Positions 41,275-51,048 of a stretch of 64,000 nucleotides of DNA are shown here, piece after piece (position 1 is the stretch's first letter; each line of letters begins with the position of its first letter). The translations under genes were made by a program, and so were the position numbers. The stretch is from CAMYOC01 sp963704875 (lineage in GTDB: Bacteria > Pseudomonadota > Gammaproteobacteria > Steroidobacterales > XN24), in NCBI GenBank assembly GCA_963704875.1, contig CAVPIA010000008.1:1488001-1552000 (forward strand), read 5' to 3'. The notes beneath the pieces are model-generated. The model saw nothing but the letters and a program-made list of their open reading frames with translations, did no database searches and was not told the DNA's origin.

Positions 41275-42210
41275 CTACAGTTCGACCCCGGCAATGTTCT
41301 TCTTCATCACCGCCGCCGAGTTCTCCAGCGCCCGCTGCTCGTCGTCTTCCAGCTCCAGATGGATCAGGCGTTGCACGCCGTTTGAACCGATCTGCGCCGG
41401 CACGCTGACACAGACATCGGACAAGCCATAGTCGCCGCGCAACAGAGCGCTGACCGGCTGGATCGAGCGGCGATCGTCAAGAATGATGTCGACCAGACGC
41501 GAGATGACCAGACCGATCGCCCAGTTGGTGTAGCCCTTGCCTTCGATAATCCGATACGCAGCGTCGCGAACGTTGGCGAACAATCCGTCCATCTCCGTCG
41601 GGTCCCAGTCCTTGCCCAGCACGCCATGCCGCACGCTCTTGCCGCCTATGGTCACTGTGCTCCATGCGGCGAATTCAGAGTCTCCGTGCTCGCCGAGGAT
41701 GTAGCCATGGACGGATCGCGGGTCGACGCCATAGTACTGACCCAGCAGGGTTCGGAATCGGGACGTGTCGAGCATGGTTCCTGTGCCGATAACGTGATGC
41801 TTCGGCCGCGTGCTTAGTTGTTGCATCATGTAAGTGAGTATGTCCACCGGGTTGCTGGCGACAACGACAATTGCTTCCGGTGCGTAACGATCGAGGTTGT
41901 CAGCGATCTCGCGGAAAATGCGGGCATTGTTGTTGAGTAGATCGAGCCGTGTTTCGCCAGGCTTTTGGGCGGCGCCGGCGGCGATAACGATGACCTGGCA
42001 ATCGCTCAGATCCTGATACTCGCCGTCACGCACTACTATCCGGCCGACGTAACCCTGTCCGTGCATCAGGTCCATAGCTTCGCCATGGGCGCGTTTCTTG
42101 TCGATATCGACGAGAATCAGTTCGGCGCAAACCTCCTGGACGAACATGGCGAACGCGGACGCTACGCCAACCTGCCCGGCGCCGATAATGCCGACTCGAT
42201 GCCTGCTCAC
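41275..42210 (-). CDS. L-lactate dehydrogenase (NAD-dependent)
   Basis: 311 residues. GIIGAGQVG (8-16), the NAD-specifying acid D35 in LVDID, catalytic H175 in GEHGDS and substrate-binding Arg in DTSRFR are all visible. The mobile loop reads AAQKPGETRLD with Gln at residue 82, the lactate-dehydrogenase residue; malate dehydrogenases have Arg there. The enzyme interconverts pyruvate and L-lactate. The GTG at 42210 gives the family N-terminus MSRHRVGIIG with AGAGGA upstream; the frame is open further upstream. It is divergent from phosphofructokinase, 220 bases apart. Confidence 0.92.
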   Translation of the reverse strand: MSRHRVGIIGAGQVGVASAFAMFVQEVCAELILVDIDKKRAHGEAMDLMHGQGYVGRIVVRDGEYQDLSDCQVIVIAAGAAQKPGETRLDLLNNNARIFREIADNLDRYAPEAIVVVASNPVDILTYMMQQLSTRPKHHVIGTGTMLDTSRFRTLLGQYYGVDPRSVHGYILGEHGDSEFAAWSTVTIGGKSVRHGVLGKDWDPTEMDGLFANVRDAAYRIIEGKGYTNWAIGLVISRLVDIILDDRRSIQPVSALLRGDYGLSDVCVSVPAQIGSNGVQRLIHLELEDDEQRALENSAAVMKKNIAGVEL

Positions 42211-42431
42211 AATAAGTGTCCTCTTTGGTGTCGCATGAACGAAGATGGAAGGAGCGCAATCCGCGGAGATGATTATAATCGGCAGCGATGCCGCAGGCGG
42301 TTCGGGAAAGTCCCTACTATGCTGCACGCGCGCCGCCCGGCATCATGCGCGATAGACTGCAAGCTCATTGTCCCAAAATATCGCCCTGAACCTGCAATGG
42401 TATTGCTGGCCCACGGCCCCGGAGAGAACGA

Positions 42432-43448
42432 ATGGCGGAAAACAAGCCTCGCAAGGCAGGCATTATCACCAGCGGTGGCGACGCGCCGGGAATGAACGCG
42501 GCCATCCGGGCCATAACTCGCACCGCCTTGCGCAATGACATGGAGGTCGTCGGCTTCTACCGGGGCTATGACGGTATTGTCAACGATCACTTCACCCCGC
42601 TGGACCGCAGATCGGTCGCCAATATCGTGCAGCGGGGAGGCACTATCCTGCGTTCCGCGCGCAGCGCCGAGTTCATGGAGCCCGAGGGGCGGGACAAGGC
42701 GGCGGATACCTTGCGACGTCTTGGCGTAGACGTGCTTTTCGTGATCGGCGGGGACGGCTCTCTGCGTGGTGCCGCGGCGCTGCGCGACCACTGGGATGGC
42801 CAGATTATCGGTTTGCCGGGAACGATCGACAACGATCTCGCCGGCACCGATTACACCATCGGCTATTTCACCGCGCTGGATACTGCGCTGCACGCGATCG
42901 ACAAGGTGCGGGACACGGCGGACGCTTTCGAGCGCATCTTCCTGGTCGAAGTCATGGGCCGGATGGCGGGGTTTATCGCGCTTGGCGTGGGCATAGGCTG
43001 CGGCGCGGAGGATGTGCTGCTACCGGAGCGACCGGTGGAACTGCGCGAGCTGATCGGCAACATTCAGGACTCCAGGGCCATGGGCAAGACCAGCTGTCTG
43101 ATCGTCGTCGCAGAAGGCGTGGTGCACAAAGGCATCCGTTCGATCGACGGCCGTATCACCATCCATGATTCCACAATGCTGGCCAAGGAAATCCAAAAGG
43201 AAACCGGGTTGGAGAGTCGGGCGGTGATCCTCGGCCACATACAGCGAGGCGGCAATCCGGCGGCTCTGGACAGGATTCTGGCTTCGACCATGGGCGCGTA
43301 CGCGGTGGAAGTGGCGATCGAGGGCCAGACCGGCGTAATGGTCGGGGTGCAGTCGAGTGAACGTTGCACGGTGCCGTTTGAGGTCACCTGGACCAAGCAT
43401 TCATCGCTGGATGAATATCTTTTGAAGATACAGAGAGTTCTGGCCTGA
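42432..43448 (+). CDS. pfkA: 6-phosphofructokinase, ATP-dependent type
   Basis: 338 residues. GGDAPGMNAAIR (15-26), GGDGSLRGA (106-114) and PGTIDNDL (129-136) are the PfkA motifs. Gly in GGDGS and PGTIDND (rather than GGDDT and PKTIDND) indicates ATP and not pyrophosphate as phosphate donor. It makes fructose-1,6-bisphosphate. Downstream, GMGRMAG-like EVMGRMAGF and HIQRGG support the assignment. It has its own start with GGAGAG upstream. With glucokinase 4 kb away and lactate dehydrogenase adjacent, it suggests classical glycolysis. Confidence 0.95.
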   Translation: MAENKPRKAGIITSGGDAPGMNAAIRAITRTALRNDMEVVGFYRGYDGIVNDHFTPLDRRSVANIVQRGGTILRSARSAEFMEPEGRDKAADTLRRLGVDVLFVIGGDGSLRGAAALRDHWDGQIIGLPGTIDNDLAGTDYTIGYFTALDTALHAIDKVRDTADAFERIFLVEVMGRMAGFIALGVGIGCGAEDVLLPERPVELRELIGNIQDSRAMGKTSCLIVVAEGVVHKGIRSIDGRITIHDSTMLAKEIQKETGLESRAVILGHIQRGGNPAALDRILASTMGAYAVEVAIEGQTGVMVGVQSSERCTVPFEVTWTKHSSLDEYLLKIQRVLA

Positions 43449-43533
43449 CGACCTGAGCCGCCAGCTGGCGAATGCTTGCCGCTTCGCCGCCGGCAGGGAG
43501 TGGTCGCTCGGTCGTATCGCTAAGTCGTATCGC

Positions 43534-43941
43534 TCAGTCGTCCTGGGCTGACTCCAGCGCCGCCCGGACCCGACGCAACAATATCCTGTCTATGAAAGGT
43601 TTCTCGATGAAATCTACTGCGCCTGCACGGATCGCATCGACGGCCGTGGGGATGTCGCTGTCCTCGCCCAGCAGGATGGCCGGCGGGCGGACCCCGCGCT
43701 CGCGTAAGCGACGCAGCAGCTCGATACCGCTAATGCCCGGAAGAGACAATTCACTGACCAGCATGGAGACGGTGATCTGATCGAGTGACGCCAGCAAATC
43801 CTCGGCGCTGTCATATGTCCTGACCTTGACGCCCAGCCCACCGAAAAGGGTAGCAAGCGACAGGCGCTCATCCGCATCGTCCTCAACCACGCACAGGGAC
43901 AGCAGGGCGGCTGGCGCGATCTCCCCGAAAGTCTGAACCAT
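43534..43941 (-). CDS. Stand-alone receiver domain with Glu at the phosphorylation site
   Basis: 135 residues, one CheY-like fold and no output domain. The acidic pocket E20-D21-D22 and the conserved Lys (K114 in EKPF) are kept. The phosphoacceptor position, Asp before xxLPG in canonical receivers, is E64 (SELSLPG); the switch Thr/Ser is G92. Glu at this place often mimics the phosphorylated state, so the protein may be constitutively active or non-phosphorylatable. Sequence after K114 matches FixJ-type receivers. It lies downstream of fixJL on the same strand, with a 165-base gap. Confidence 0.88.
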   Translation of the reverse strand: MVQTFGEIAPAALLSLCVVEDDADERLSLATLFGGLGVKVRTYDSAEDLLASLDQITVSMLVSELSLPGISGIELLRRLRERGVRPPAILLGEDSDIPTAVDAIRAGAVDFIEKPFIDRILLRRVRAALESAQDD

Positions 43942-44106
43942 GATGCGCCCCCGAACCCCGCCGGGCGGCGAAACCTGGCCACCCGATCGATCAAGCCGTC
44001 AGTATTCAATGGGGTTGGGGGGAAGGGGAATACGAAATTGTACTTAAGACCCTGCTGCCAGAGCCCGTAACGGGTTCAGGCGCCGGCAGATGCCGGCGAC
44101 AGGGGC

Positions 44107-44724
44107 TCAGATGTCAGCTTCGGCGATCAGCACCATGCGAACCAGCTGTGCCAGCGAGGCCGCCTGCATTTTTTCCATCACCCGGGCGCGATGGATTTCC
44201 ACGGTCCTCTGGCTAACGCCCAGATCGCTGGCAATGACTTTGTTCGCCTTGCCCTGGACCACTTGCGACATGACCTCTTTTTCGCGCGCGGTCAGCGTGT
44301 CACGCCGCCGGCGGACTTCATGCCGTTCGGCCACTTCCTGATGGCGCTGCTGGCCGGTGGCCAGCGCCAGCCGGACCTTGGCCAGCAGCTCCTGGTCGTC
44401 AAACGGCTTTGGCAGAAAATCGACCGCTCCCCGTCGAACCGCCTCCACGGCCATCGGGATATCGCCATGGGCGCTGATAAAGACGATCGGCAGCGCATAG
44501 TCTCGATTACTCAATTCCTTTTGCAGTTCCAGACCGCTCATCCCGGGCATGCGTACATCGAGCACCAGACAGCCGGGCTGCTTGCCGTCATATGCATCAA
44601 GGAATTCGGCGGCCGATGCGAACTCGCGCGTATGAAGCTCGGCAGATCGCATCAGCAGCGACACTGAGTCACGGACGGCGTCGTCGTCATCGACCAGAAA
44701 AACCGTGTTGTCGGAAACGGCCAT
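44107..44724 (-). CDS. FixJ-family response regulator
   Basis: 205 residues. N-terminal receiver with D12-D15 acidic pocket, phosphoacceptor D56 (VLDVRMPGMSG), Ser in FISAHGD and Lys in LPKPF. After a linker with ERHEVRRRRDTLTAREKEVM comes a LuxR-type HTH (VVQGKANKVIASDLGVSQRT). The start ATG overlaps the kinase stop in TGATG, so the two are translationally coupled. The pair is a FixL/FixJ-like two-component system. The regulated genes are not known; there is no nitrogen-fixation gene in the window, and the conserved FixJ family is also used for other signals. Confidence 0.94.
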   Translation of the reverse strand: MAVSDNTVFLVDDDDAVRDSVSLLMRSAELHTREFASAAEFLDAYDGKQPGCLVLDVRMPGMSGLELQKELSNRDYALPIVFISAHGDIPMAVEAVRRGAVDFLPKPFDDQELLAKVRLALATGQQRHQEVAERHEVRRRRDTLTAREKEVMSQVVQGKANKVIASDLGVSQRTVEIHRARVMEKMQAASLAQLVRMVLIAEADI

Positions 44725-47039
44725 CAATCAGTTTCCGGCAATGTGGGCAAGAAGATGTTAAACACCGCGCCGCCCTTGGGGTGGGCCGAGAATCCCAGGC
44801 GCCCACCGTGGGCTTCGATAATCGAGTGGCTAAGTGACAAGCCCATGCCCATACCATCCTTTTTGGTAGTAAAGAACGGCTCGAACAACTCTGCCTCGTG
44901 ATCGGCGGATATGCCGTGACCGTAATCTGTCACAGTGATAGACACCTCTTCGTTCTGCTCCACACTTGCCCTGATTTCTATCAGTGGCCTCGTCGCCTGG
45001 TCGCCGGTCATGGCGTCGATGGCGTTGCGAATCAGATTCAATAATACCTGCTGCAATTGTATCGGGTCGGCCTGGACCGGTGGCAACGTCTCTGGCGCGT
45101 CGACCTGGAGTACGATCCCGTGCGCCTTGGCATCCAGCTCGGCAAGCATGGATACATCGCGCAATACACGGTGCATGTCCGTGGCCTGGCGATTCACTGC
45201 GCGCTGTTTGACGAAGCTGCGCAGACCCTGGATCACGCGGCCGGCGCGTCGCGCCTGCGCGTGGACCTTGCCGAGTATCTCCCTGATATCGCGAGTCTGG
45301 ATGGCCCCCGAGTCCATCATTCGCTGACATGCCTGGGCATAGCTGGAGATCGCGGTCAGCGGTTGATTGAGTTCATGGGCGATGGCTGCCGCCATTTCGC
45401 CCATGGTGCCCAGACGGGAGGCCTGAGCCAGGCTCTCGCGCTGCACCCGAATCTCCAGTTCGGCCTGCAACTGTTCGGTACGATCGACGATCTGCACCAC
45501 AAACATCAGCGGCCGATTGCGCAGGTCGCGGACCAGTGAGTACCTGACCACACCAGACATGGTCGAGCCGTCGCTGCGCTGGTAGCGCGTTTCCTGACGC
45601 AGATATTCGATTTCGCCGCGCAACAGCCTATGGCGCAGAGAGTCGACGCCGGGCCGGTCCTCAGGATGGGCAAGATCGACGATGGGTCTGCCGACCAGTT
45701 CTGCCTCCGCCGCGCACAACATGCCGCAAAGCGCCTGGTTCACGCTGCTTATCCTGCCGTCGATATCCATCGTGGCCATGCCGATAGGTGCATGGTTGAA
45801 AGTGAGCCGCAGCTCTTCCTCGGCCCGTTTAAGGTCGTCTTCCGTTCGTTTTTGTTCGGTAATGTCCTCGCCGGCACACAGCAGTCCCTCGGTATCTCCG
45901 CCGACACTCCTGAGCTGCTGATTGCGCCAGCGGACCAGGCGTCGCCCATTGCCTTTCGTGTTTAGCCACAGCAGTTCAGGGTGATCACTGTCATCCCGCG
46001 CAAGCGCGCTGGCGAAACTCGTCAAAGCTTCTTCCTGTTCGGCTTCCGAGACGAACAGCTGGAAGAAATTGCGACCGAGAACGTCTTCCTCCCGGCAGCC
46101 AAGAATCCCCAGGCCCTGGTTGTTGATCAGCGTAATATTGCCGCTGGTATCCAGCGCGATGACCGTGACGCCGACCAGATCAAGATAGCTTTCCGCCCGA
46201 TCACGCTCCTGCCGCAGCGCCTCTTCGAAACGGTATCGGTCGCTAACGTCCAGCATCGTTCCGTTTACTCGCCACTGCCCGGGTCCAGGTCCTGCGATGA
46301 TCCTGGCATGCGTCTCGACATGGCGGCAGCTTCCATCGGGCAGCAAGACACGGTATTCGACGCGCAGCACACCGCCCTGCCGCGCCGAGTCAGTTGCGGC
46401 CTTGCTAAGCCGCTCGTGATCGTCCGGATGCACAAGCGCGAGTAAATCGCTGGACACCGACAAGCCCTCCGCCGGGTCCCGATTGAGAATCCGAAACACC
46501 TCGCTTGACCAGTAAGCGTCTCCGGTCTCCGGATAACTGAATTCAAAACTCCCAAGATGGGCCAGGCTCTGCGACATGCGCAGATTTGCCTCGCTTCGGG
46601 CCAGTGCGGCGGCGGCCCTGTTGCGTCGGGTGATATCGCGGATCACGACGATAAAGCAATTCGCGTCACCGCGCGTCCGGCCGACAGTCACTTCTATCGG
46701 TAGTGCACTGTTGTCACCGCGACGCGCGATGAACTCTCGGGTGGATTCATCCGAACACCTGCTGAGCGCCTCGAGCACTGCTCGCGCATCCGTGCCTGGT
46801 GGTCGGCTCCTGTGGCTGACTTCGACCAGGCGATCGAAGCTCTGACCGACGATGGCGCTTTCCGAATAGCCAAACAGCCTCTCTGCTGCAGAATTGAATA
46901 CCTCGATGCGGCCATCCTCGTCGGTGATCAGGATGCCATCCGGGGATGCGTCAAGCAGCGCATCAAAGCGATCCTCGGCCGCCTGAGCCTTGCGCAGAAT
47001 ATCTGTCGCGGTCGCGTGCGTGTTTATATCGTGCTCCAC
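44724..47039 (-). CDS. Multi-PAS sensor histidine kinase (FixL-like)
   Basis: 771 residues, soluble (no membrane segment). Four PAS domains lie at about 25-140, 155-275, 285-395 and 410-520; the second and fourth end in PAC-type blocks (GTMLDVSDR, VVQIVDRTEQ). Then HisKA with H555 (IAHELNQPL) and HATPase with QQVLLNLIRNAIDAM, DYGHGI and TTKKDGMGMGLSLS. I see no clear haem-binding His motif like FixL, so the signal may be another ligand. The GTG start at 47039 was kept because no ATG is near and the preceding gene ends 120 bases upstream. Confidence 0.9.
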   Translation of the reverse strand: MEHDINTHATATDILRKAQAAEDRFDALLDASPDGILITDEDGRIEVFNSAAERLFGYSESAIVGQSFDRLVEVSHRSRPPGTDARAVLEALSRCSDESTREFIARRGDNSALPIEVTVGRTRGDANCFIVVIRDITRRNRAAAALARSEANLRMSQSLAHLGSFEFSYPETGDAYWSSEVFRILNRDPAEGLSVSSDLLALVHPDDHERLSKAATDSARQGGVLRVEYRVLLPDGSCRHVETHARIIAGPGPGQWRVNGTMLDVSDRYRFEEALRQERDRAESYLDLVGVTVIALDTSGNITLINNQGLGILGCREEDVLGRNFFQLFVSEAEQEEALTSFASALARDDSDHPELLWLNTKGNGRRLVRWRNQQLRSVGGDTEGLLCAGEDITEQKRTEDDLKRAEEELRLTFNHAPIGMATMDIDGRISSVNQALCGMLCAAEAELVGRPIVDLAHPEDRPGVDSLRHRLLRGEIEYLRQETRYQRSDGSTMSGVVRYSLVRDLRNRPLMFVVQIVDRTEQLQAELEIRVQRESLAQASRLGTMGEMAAAIAHELNQPLTAISSYAQACQRMMDSGAIQTRDIREILGKVHAQARRAGRVIQGLRSFVKQRAVNRQATDMHRVLRDVSMLAELDAKAHGIVLQVDAPETLPPVQADPIQLQQVLLNLIRNAIDAMTGDQATRPLIEIRASVEQNEEVSITVTDYGHGISADHEAELFEPFFTTKKDGMGMGLSLSHSIIEAHGGRLGFSAHPKGGAVFNIFLPTLPETD

Positions 47040-47158
47040 CTGTTCGGCGTTGGCGGCATCGTGCTGCCAACGCCCGCGGCTGCAATCCGGCCCAGAGGCG
47101 TGGGCGGAAACGGCATCAAGGATACCGCCGGCGGTGTTGCCGACCCAAATGTTGCGGG

Positions 47159-48115
47159 CTAGGACACGCCCGCCATATGACCGTCGAGGATCGCCGCCAG
47201 GCCGCGAAACGCGGGCACATCTTCGGTAACCAGATAGGTTGGGATGCCTGCCATATAGTCGCTATAGCGGCCCTTCTGCTCGAATTTGCGCCGAAAATCC
47301 GAGTTCTCGAACGCATCCGCCAGTTGGGGCGTGATCCCGCCAGCGATATAGACCCCGCCCAGGGCGCCAAGGGTCAGGGCCAGATTGCCCGCTGAGATAC
47401 CAAGAAAAGAGAAGAAATGATCCATCGCGGATCTGGCCACCTGGTCACCCTGCGCGGACAGCTCGGTCACCTGTTCAGGGGTCACGGGTTCGGCACTCTG
47501 TCCGGACAGGCTGCGCAAGGCCAAATACAGATTGCACAGACCGAATCCCGATATCAGGCGTTCCGCAGAGACATGCCCCTGCTGCTGCCGGATCAGTGAA
47601 ATGATCGTCGCTTCCTTGTCGTTGCTCGCCGCCAGCGTGACATGGCCCCCTTCACCGGAGATGGCCACCCAGCTATCACCGGCCGGGAGCAGACCCGACA
47701 CGCCCAGACCGGTGCCGGGTCCGAGGACGGCAATCGGCGCGTGCGTACGCGGCTGTCCAGCACCGATCTGCCGCTTGTGTTCATCGGGCAATCCGGGCAA
47801 GGCCATTGCCACCGCTGTGAAGTCATTGACCACCCGCAGTTGCTCCAGATCCAGTTCCCGTCGCAGCCTCTCGCAGGAGAATCGCCAACCGCGGTTGGTC
47901 AGCTCGACTTCGTCAGCGGTGATCGGGGCCGCGACCGCCATGGCCGCCTGGCTAGGCCTCAGCTCGACCGGCAGGTCCTCCAGGTAGGCGCGCAGCACCT
48001 GCGCCAGTCCTTCAAAGCGGCGGTTCTTGAATCGCCGCAGCAGGTGATGCTCCTCTCCGGGGTTCTGCACAGCGCACCGGGTGTTGGTGCCCCCAAGATC
48101 TACCAGCAAGCGCAT
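47159..48115 (-). CDS. glk: Glucokinase
   Basis: 318 residues of the ASKHA fold in the Glk family. LVDLGGTNTRCAV (4-16) is the phosphate-binding loop, VNDFTAVAMALPGL follows with the catalytic Asp, then VLGPGTGLGVSG, and the metal- and glucose-binding GEGGHVTLA with E at about 156. It phosphorylates glucose with ATP. It is the first gene of a leftward stretch with the FixLJ pair downstream and could share a transcript with the kinase gene, 120 bases away. Confidence 0.93.
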   Translation of the reverse strand: MRLLVDLGGTNTRCAVQNPGEEHHLLRRFKNRRFEGLAQVLRAYLEDLPVELRPSQAAMAVAAPITADEVELTNRGWRFSCERLRRELDLEQLRVVNDFTAVAMALPGLPDEHKRQIGAGQPRTHAPIAVLGPGTGLGVSGLLPAGDSWVAISGEGGHVTLAASNDKEATIISLIRQQQGHVSAERLISGFGLCNLYLALRSLSGQSAEPVTPEQVTELSAQGDQVARSAMDHFFSFLGISAGNLALTLGALGGVYIAGGITPQLADAFENSDFRRKFEQKGRYSDYMAGIPTYLVTEDVPAFRGLAAILDGHMAGVS

Positions 48116-48196
48116 AAGTCAGGTCCCATGGTTGCGCGCGGCACCCGCCGCAGCACTAGGCGGTGATTCTGGCACCCATGAGTCGGGTTGGTCGAG

Positions 48197-50299
48197 TCAG
48201 GCGGCGCGCCAGTCGCGGCCGAGGAAGCCGTGGACGCTGGTCACCGGCAGCGGTGGGCTGATCAGGTTGCCCTGGCCGAGATCGCAGCCGCGCTCTGCGA
48301 GGAACTGCAGTTGTTCATCGACCTCCAGCCCTTCAGCGATCACTTTCAGCCCGAGATCCTCCGCCAGACGCAAGGTGGCATCCACGAGCGCCACATCTTC
48401 GGGGTCGGTTGGCAGACTCATGATCAGGCTGCGATCGATCTTGATATAGGTCAGCGGCAGCTGGCGGATGCTCTGCAAAGCCATCATCCCGGTGCCGAAA
48501 TCGTCCAGCGCCAGCATCACTCCGGTACTGGCGAGCACGCTGAGGTTTTCGCGAACGCCACGCGGCTCGGCCAGCAGAGTGGCTTCGTTGATCTCCAGGA
48601 TCAGGCTTCCGGGGTCGAGGTTCGCATTGGTCAGGATGCGATCGATGACATCGATGATTCGGCGATTCCCGAGCTGTGAGGCAGAGAGATTGATCGACAC
48701 GCTGATCTCAGGGCGGCTCAATACCCGTTGCCAGTCACGCAATTGCAGACAGGCCGTCGCCAGCACCCACTCGCCGACGCCGTTCATCATCCCGGTGGCC
48801 TCCATGATCGGGATAAATTCCATTGGCCGGATCAGGCCATGCTCGGGATGATTCCAGCGTAGCAGGACCTCAAGCGCCGCAATACGGCCATTGGCCAGAT
48901 CCGAAATCGGCTGGAATTCCAGTTCGAACTGTTCTTGCTGCACAGCTTCGCGCAGATCGCTTTCGAGCCTGGCCCTGCGGGACATCTCCGCATGGACCGA
49001 ACGCGAGTAGAAATGATAGGTGTTGCGGCCGCTCTCCTTGGCCCTGCGCATCGCGACATCCGCTGTCTTGATCAGACTGCCGGCGTCATCGCCGCATTCC
49101 GGGTAGGTCGAGATGCCGACGCTCGCGGTCACCGGGATCTGATGCTCGCCAATGGCAAATGCCGGATCGAGGATCTGCTGGATCTTCTCTGCAAGGCTTG
49201 CCGCATGTTCACTGTGGCCAAAATCCTCAAACATCACCACGAACTCATCGCCGCCGAGTCGCGCCAGGAAGTCGCCCGCGCGCAGGCCGTCGCTCAGCCG
49301 CCGCGCAACCTCGGCCAGAAGCTGGTCGCCATTGTCGTGCCCGTAACGATCATTGATTTGCTTGAGACGATCCAGATTCAGCAGCAGCACCGCAAGCCGT
49401 GAGTGACTGCGTTCGGCGCGGGCAATGGCCTTGCGCAGGGTCTCGACGAAGAACGCCCGGTTCGGAATGTTGGTTTGCCCGTCGTGCAGCGAAAGGTGGG
49501 TCAGTTCGTCTTCCACCTTGCGCCGGGTGGTGACGTCACGGAACGACACGATACCGCCCTTGATGTTGCCGTTGGCGTCCAGCAGAGGCCTCGCATTGAC
49601 GCTCAGGAAGCGCCCGGCCGGAGCATCTGCGTTGCGGTGGAAAATCTCCGCCTCGCTGACGCTTTCTCCGCGCAAAGCCCTGGCCATGGGTCGGGCGCGG
49701 TCGGCGATTCGGGTCACGGTATCGGCTTCATACATTCCAAAGACATCGGTAGCCAATCCGGCAACTGATCCCAGGCCCAGCAATTCCCGAGCTGCCGGGT
49801 TGACCAGCAGGAGCTTCTCCTGGCGATCCGCGACGATCACACCCTCGGTCAGGTTCTTCAGAATCGCATGCAACATGGATTCGGATTCCAGCAATTCGCG
49901 CAGGGTGGCGGCGCGATCGATAGCGTAGCGCAACGCGCGGCTCAGACGGCCGGTATCCAGCTCCGAGCGCAACAGCACATCCTGGATGCCGGTGGCGAGC
50001 ATTTGCCCGGCAGCCTCCTCACGCTCATCGTCAATCAATGCGACGATCGGCAGATCGCAGTTCAACTCGAGCAGTCGGATCGCCACCTGGGTCATTTCAG
50101 CACCATTGAGGCCGCCGCTCAGTACCACCGCGTCGACTGCGCTGGTGCCAAGCCGCTTCTTCAGGTCCGCCATGCTAGCCGCATGTTCAAGACTGAACTT
50201 CCGGTAGCGGTCAGTGCCGCTGGAGAGGATTCCACGGACGTAGTCGGCGGTGCTTTCATGCTCCGAAACGAGGAGCACCTGATAGTCTTGTGCGCGCAT
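48197..50299 (-). CDS. GGDEF-EAL protein with N-terminal pseudo-receiver and PAS domains
   Basis: 700 residues. Residues 1-130 resemble a receiver fold (VLLVSEHESTADYVR; acidic residues partly lost, no clear phospho-Asp). PAS follows at about 140-260, then GGDEF with intact LGGDEF and an RxxD allosteric site five residues upstream (RAGD). The EAL domain has EVL for EAL, DDFGTG, KIDRSL and GQG kept, so the phosphodiesterase site is probably usable. It could make and degrade cyclic-di-GMP, with product inhibition of synthesis. It is convergent in function with the regulators nearby and divergent from the sigma factor gene. Confidence 0.93.
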   Translation of the reverse strand: MRAQDYQVLLVSEHESTADYVRGILSSGTDRYRKFSLEHAASMADLKKRLGTSAVDAVVLSGGLNGAEMTQVAIRLLELNCDLPIVALIDDEREEAAGQMLATGIQDVLLRSELDTGRLSRALRYAIDRAATLRELLESESMLHAILKNLTEGVIVADRQEKLLLVNPAARELLGLGSVAGLATDVFGMYEADTVTRIADRARPMARALRGESVSEAEIFHRNADAPAGRFLSVNARPLLDANGNIKGGIVSFRDVTTRRKVEDELTHLSLHDGQTNIPNRAFFVETLRKAIARAERSHSRLAVLLLNLDRLKQINDRYGHDNGDQLLAEVARRLSDGLRAGDFLARLGGDEFVVMFEDFGHSEHAASLAEKIQQILDPAFAIGEHQIPVTASVGISTYPECGDDAGSLIKTADVAMRRAKESGRNTYHFYSRSVHAEMSRRARLESDLREAVQQEQFELEFQPISDLANGRIAALEVLLRWNHPEHGLIRPMEFIPIMEATGMMNGVGEWVLATACLQLRDWQRVLSRPEISVSINLSASQLGNRRIIDVIDRILTNANLDPGSLILEINEATLLAEPRGVRENLSVLASTGVMLALDDFGTGMMALQSIRQLPLTYIKIDRSLIMSLPTDPEDVALVDATLRLAEDLGLKVIAEGLEVDEQLQFLAERGCDLGQGNLISPPLPVTSVHGFLGRDWRAA

Positions 50300-50466
50300 C
50301 GATTAGCGGACCCCGGCGGCAATGATTTGACATATTAGCCGGGATCATCGTTTCAGGCACCCGTCGCGTTAATCGGCGGCGCCTGTTTAAACCCCGGCAG
50401 CTGAATTTGCATCTACATGGATAAGGAAATGATAAAGCGCTCGGCCGGACGGGGACTGGAATTGCG

Positions 50467-51048
50467 ATGCAGATGGCGGCGGTGGTCCCGATGACGGGGA
50501 TTGACTCTGATGCCGACGAGGGTGTCTCGGAAGCACTCCTGGTCAGGAGAGCGCGGATCGGTGATCTGGCCGCCTTCGAGGCGCTCTACCGGATTCATCA
50601 GGGTCGGATATACGCACTCTGTCTGCGCATGAGCGGTAGCAGGGACCGGGCCGAGGACTGTATGCAGGAGGCATTTGTGCAGGCCTGGCGTCGGTTGCCG
50701 GACTTCGAGGGCCGTAGCGCGTTTGGCACCTGGCTCTATCGGATTGCGGTCAACCAGGTGCTGACTTTGCAGCGCAAGGAAGGACGGAGTCCTGACTTCC
50801 TCGAGATTGTAGATGACCTGGTGGCGCCGGGTGAAGATCGCCCGGGGTCGCGGGATACGGGACTGGCGATGGATCTGGAACAGGCCATCGCGAGCCTGCC
50901 GGATGGGGCGAGAAATGTATTTGTGCTCAATGCGGTCCACGGATACAGCCACATTGAAGCGGCGGAGATGCTGGGTGTGGCGGTCGGGACCTGCAAAGCA
51001 CAGCTGCACCGGGCGCGACGCCTGTTGGCGGAGAGGCTGGATAGATGA
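50467..51048 (+). CDS. ECF-type RNA polymerase sigma factor
   Basis: 193 residues. Region 2 includes ALYRIHQGRIYALCLRMSGS and AEDCMQEAFVQAWRRLPDFE (the -10 recognition helix), and region 4 has ARNVFVLNAVHGYSHIEAAE and VAVGTCKAQLHRARRLLAER (HTH). No region 3, so it is an ECF (group 4) sigma. The next gene starts four bases before its stop (ATGA), implying coupled expression with an anti-sigma-like partner. The signal and regulon are unknown; its operon encodes envelope proteins. Confidence 0.92.
   Translation: MQMAAVVPMTGIDSDADEGVSEALLVRRARIGDLAAFEALYRIHQGRIYALCLRMSGSRDRAEDCMQEAFVQAWRRLPDFEGRSAFGTWLYRIAVNQVLTLQRKEGRSPDFLEIVDDLVAPGEDRPGSRDTGLAMDLEQAIASLPDGARNVFVLNAVHGYSHIEAAEMLGVAVGTCKAQLHRARRLLAERLDR

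Noticed and set aside
44081..44098. GC hairpin CGCCGGC / GCCGGCG downstream of the FixJ-like gene
   Set aside because: No T-tract follows in the direction of transcription, so I did not call it a terminator.
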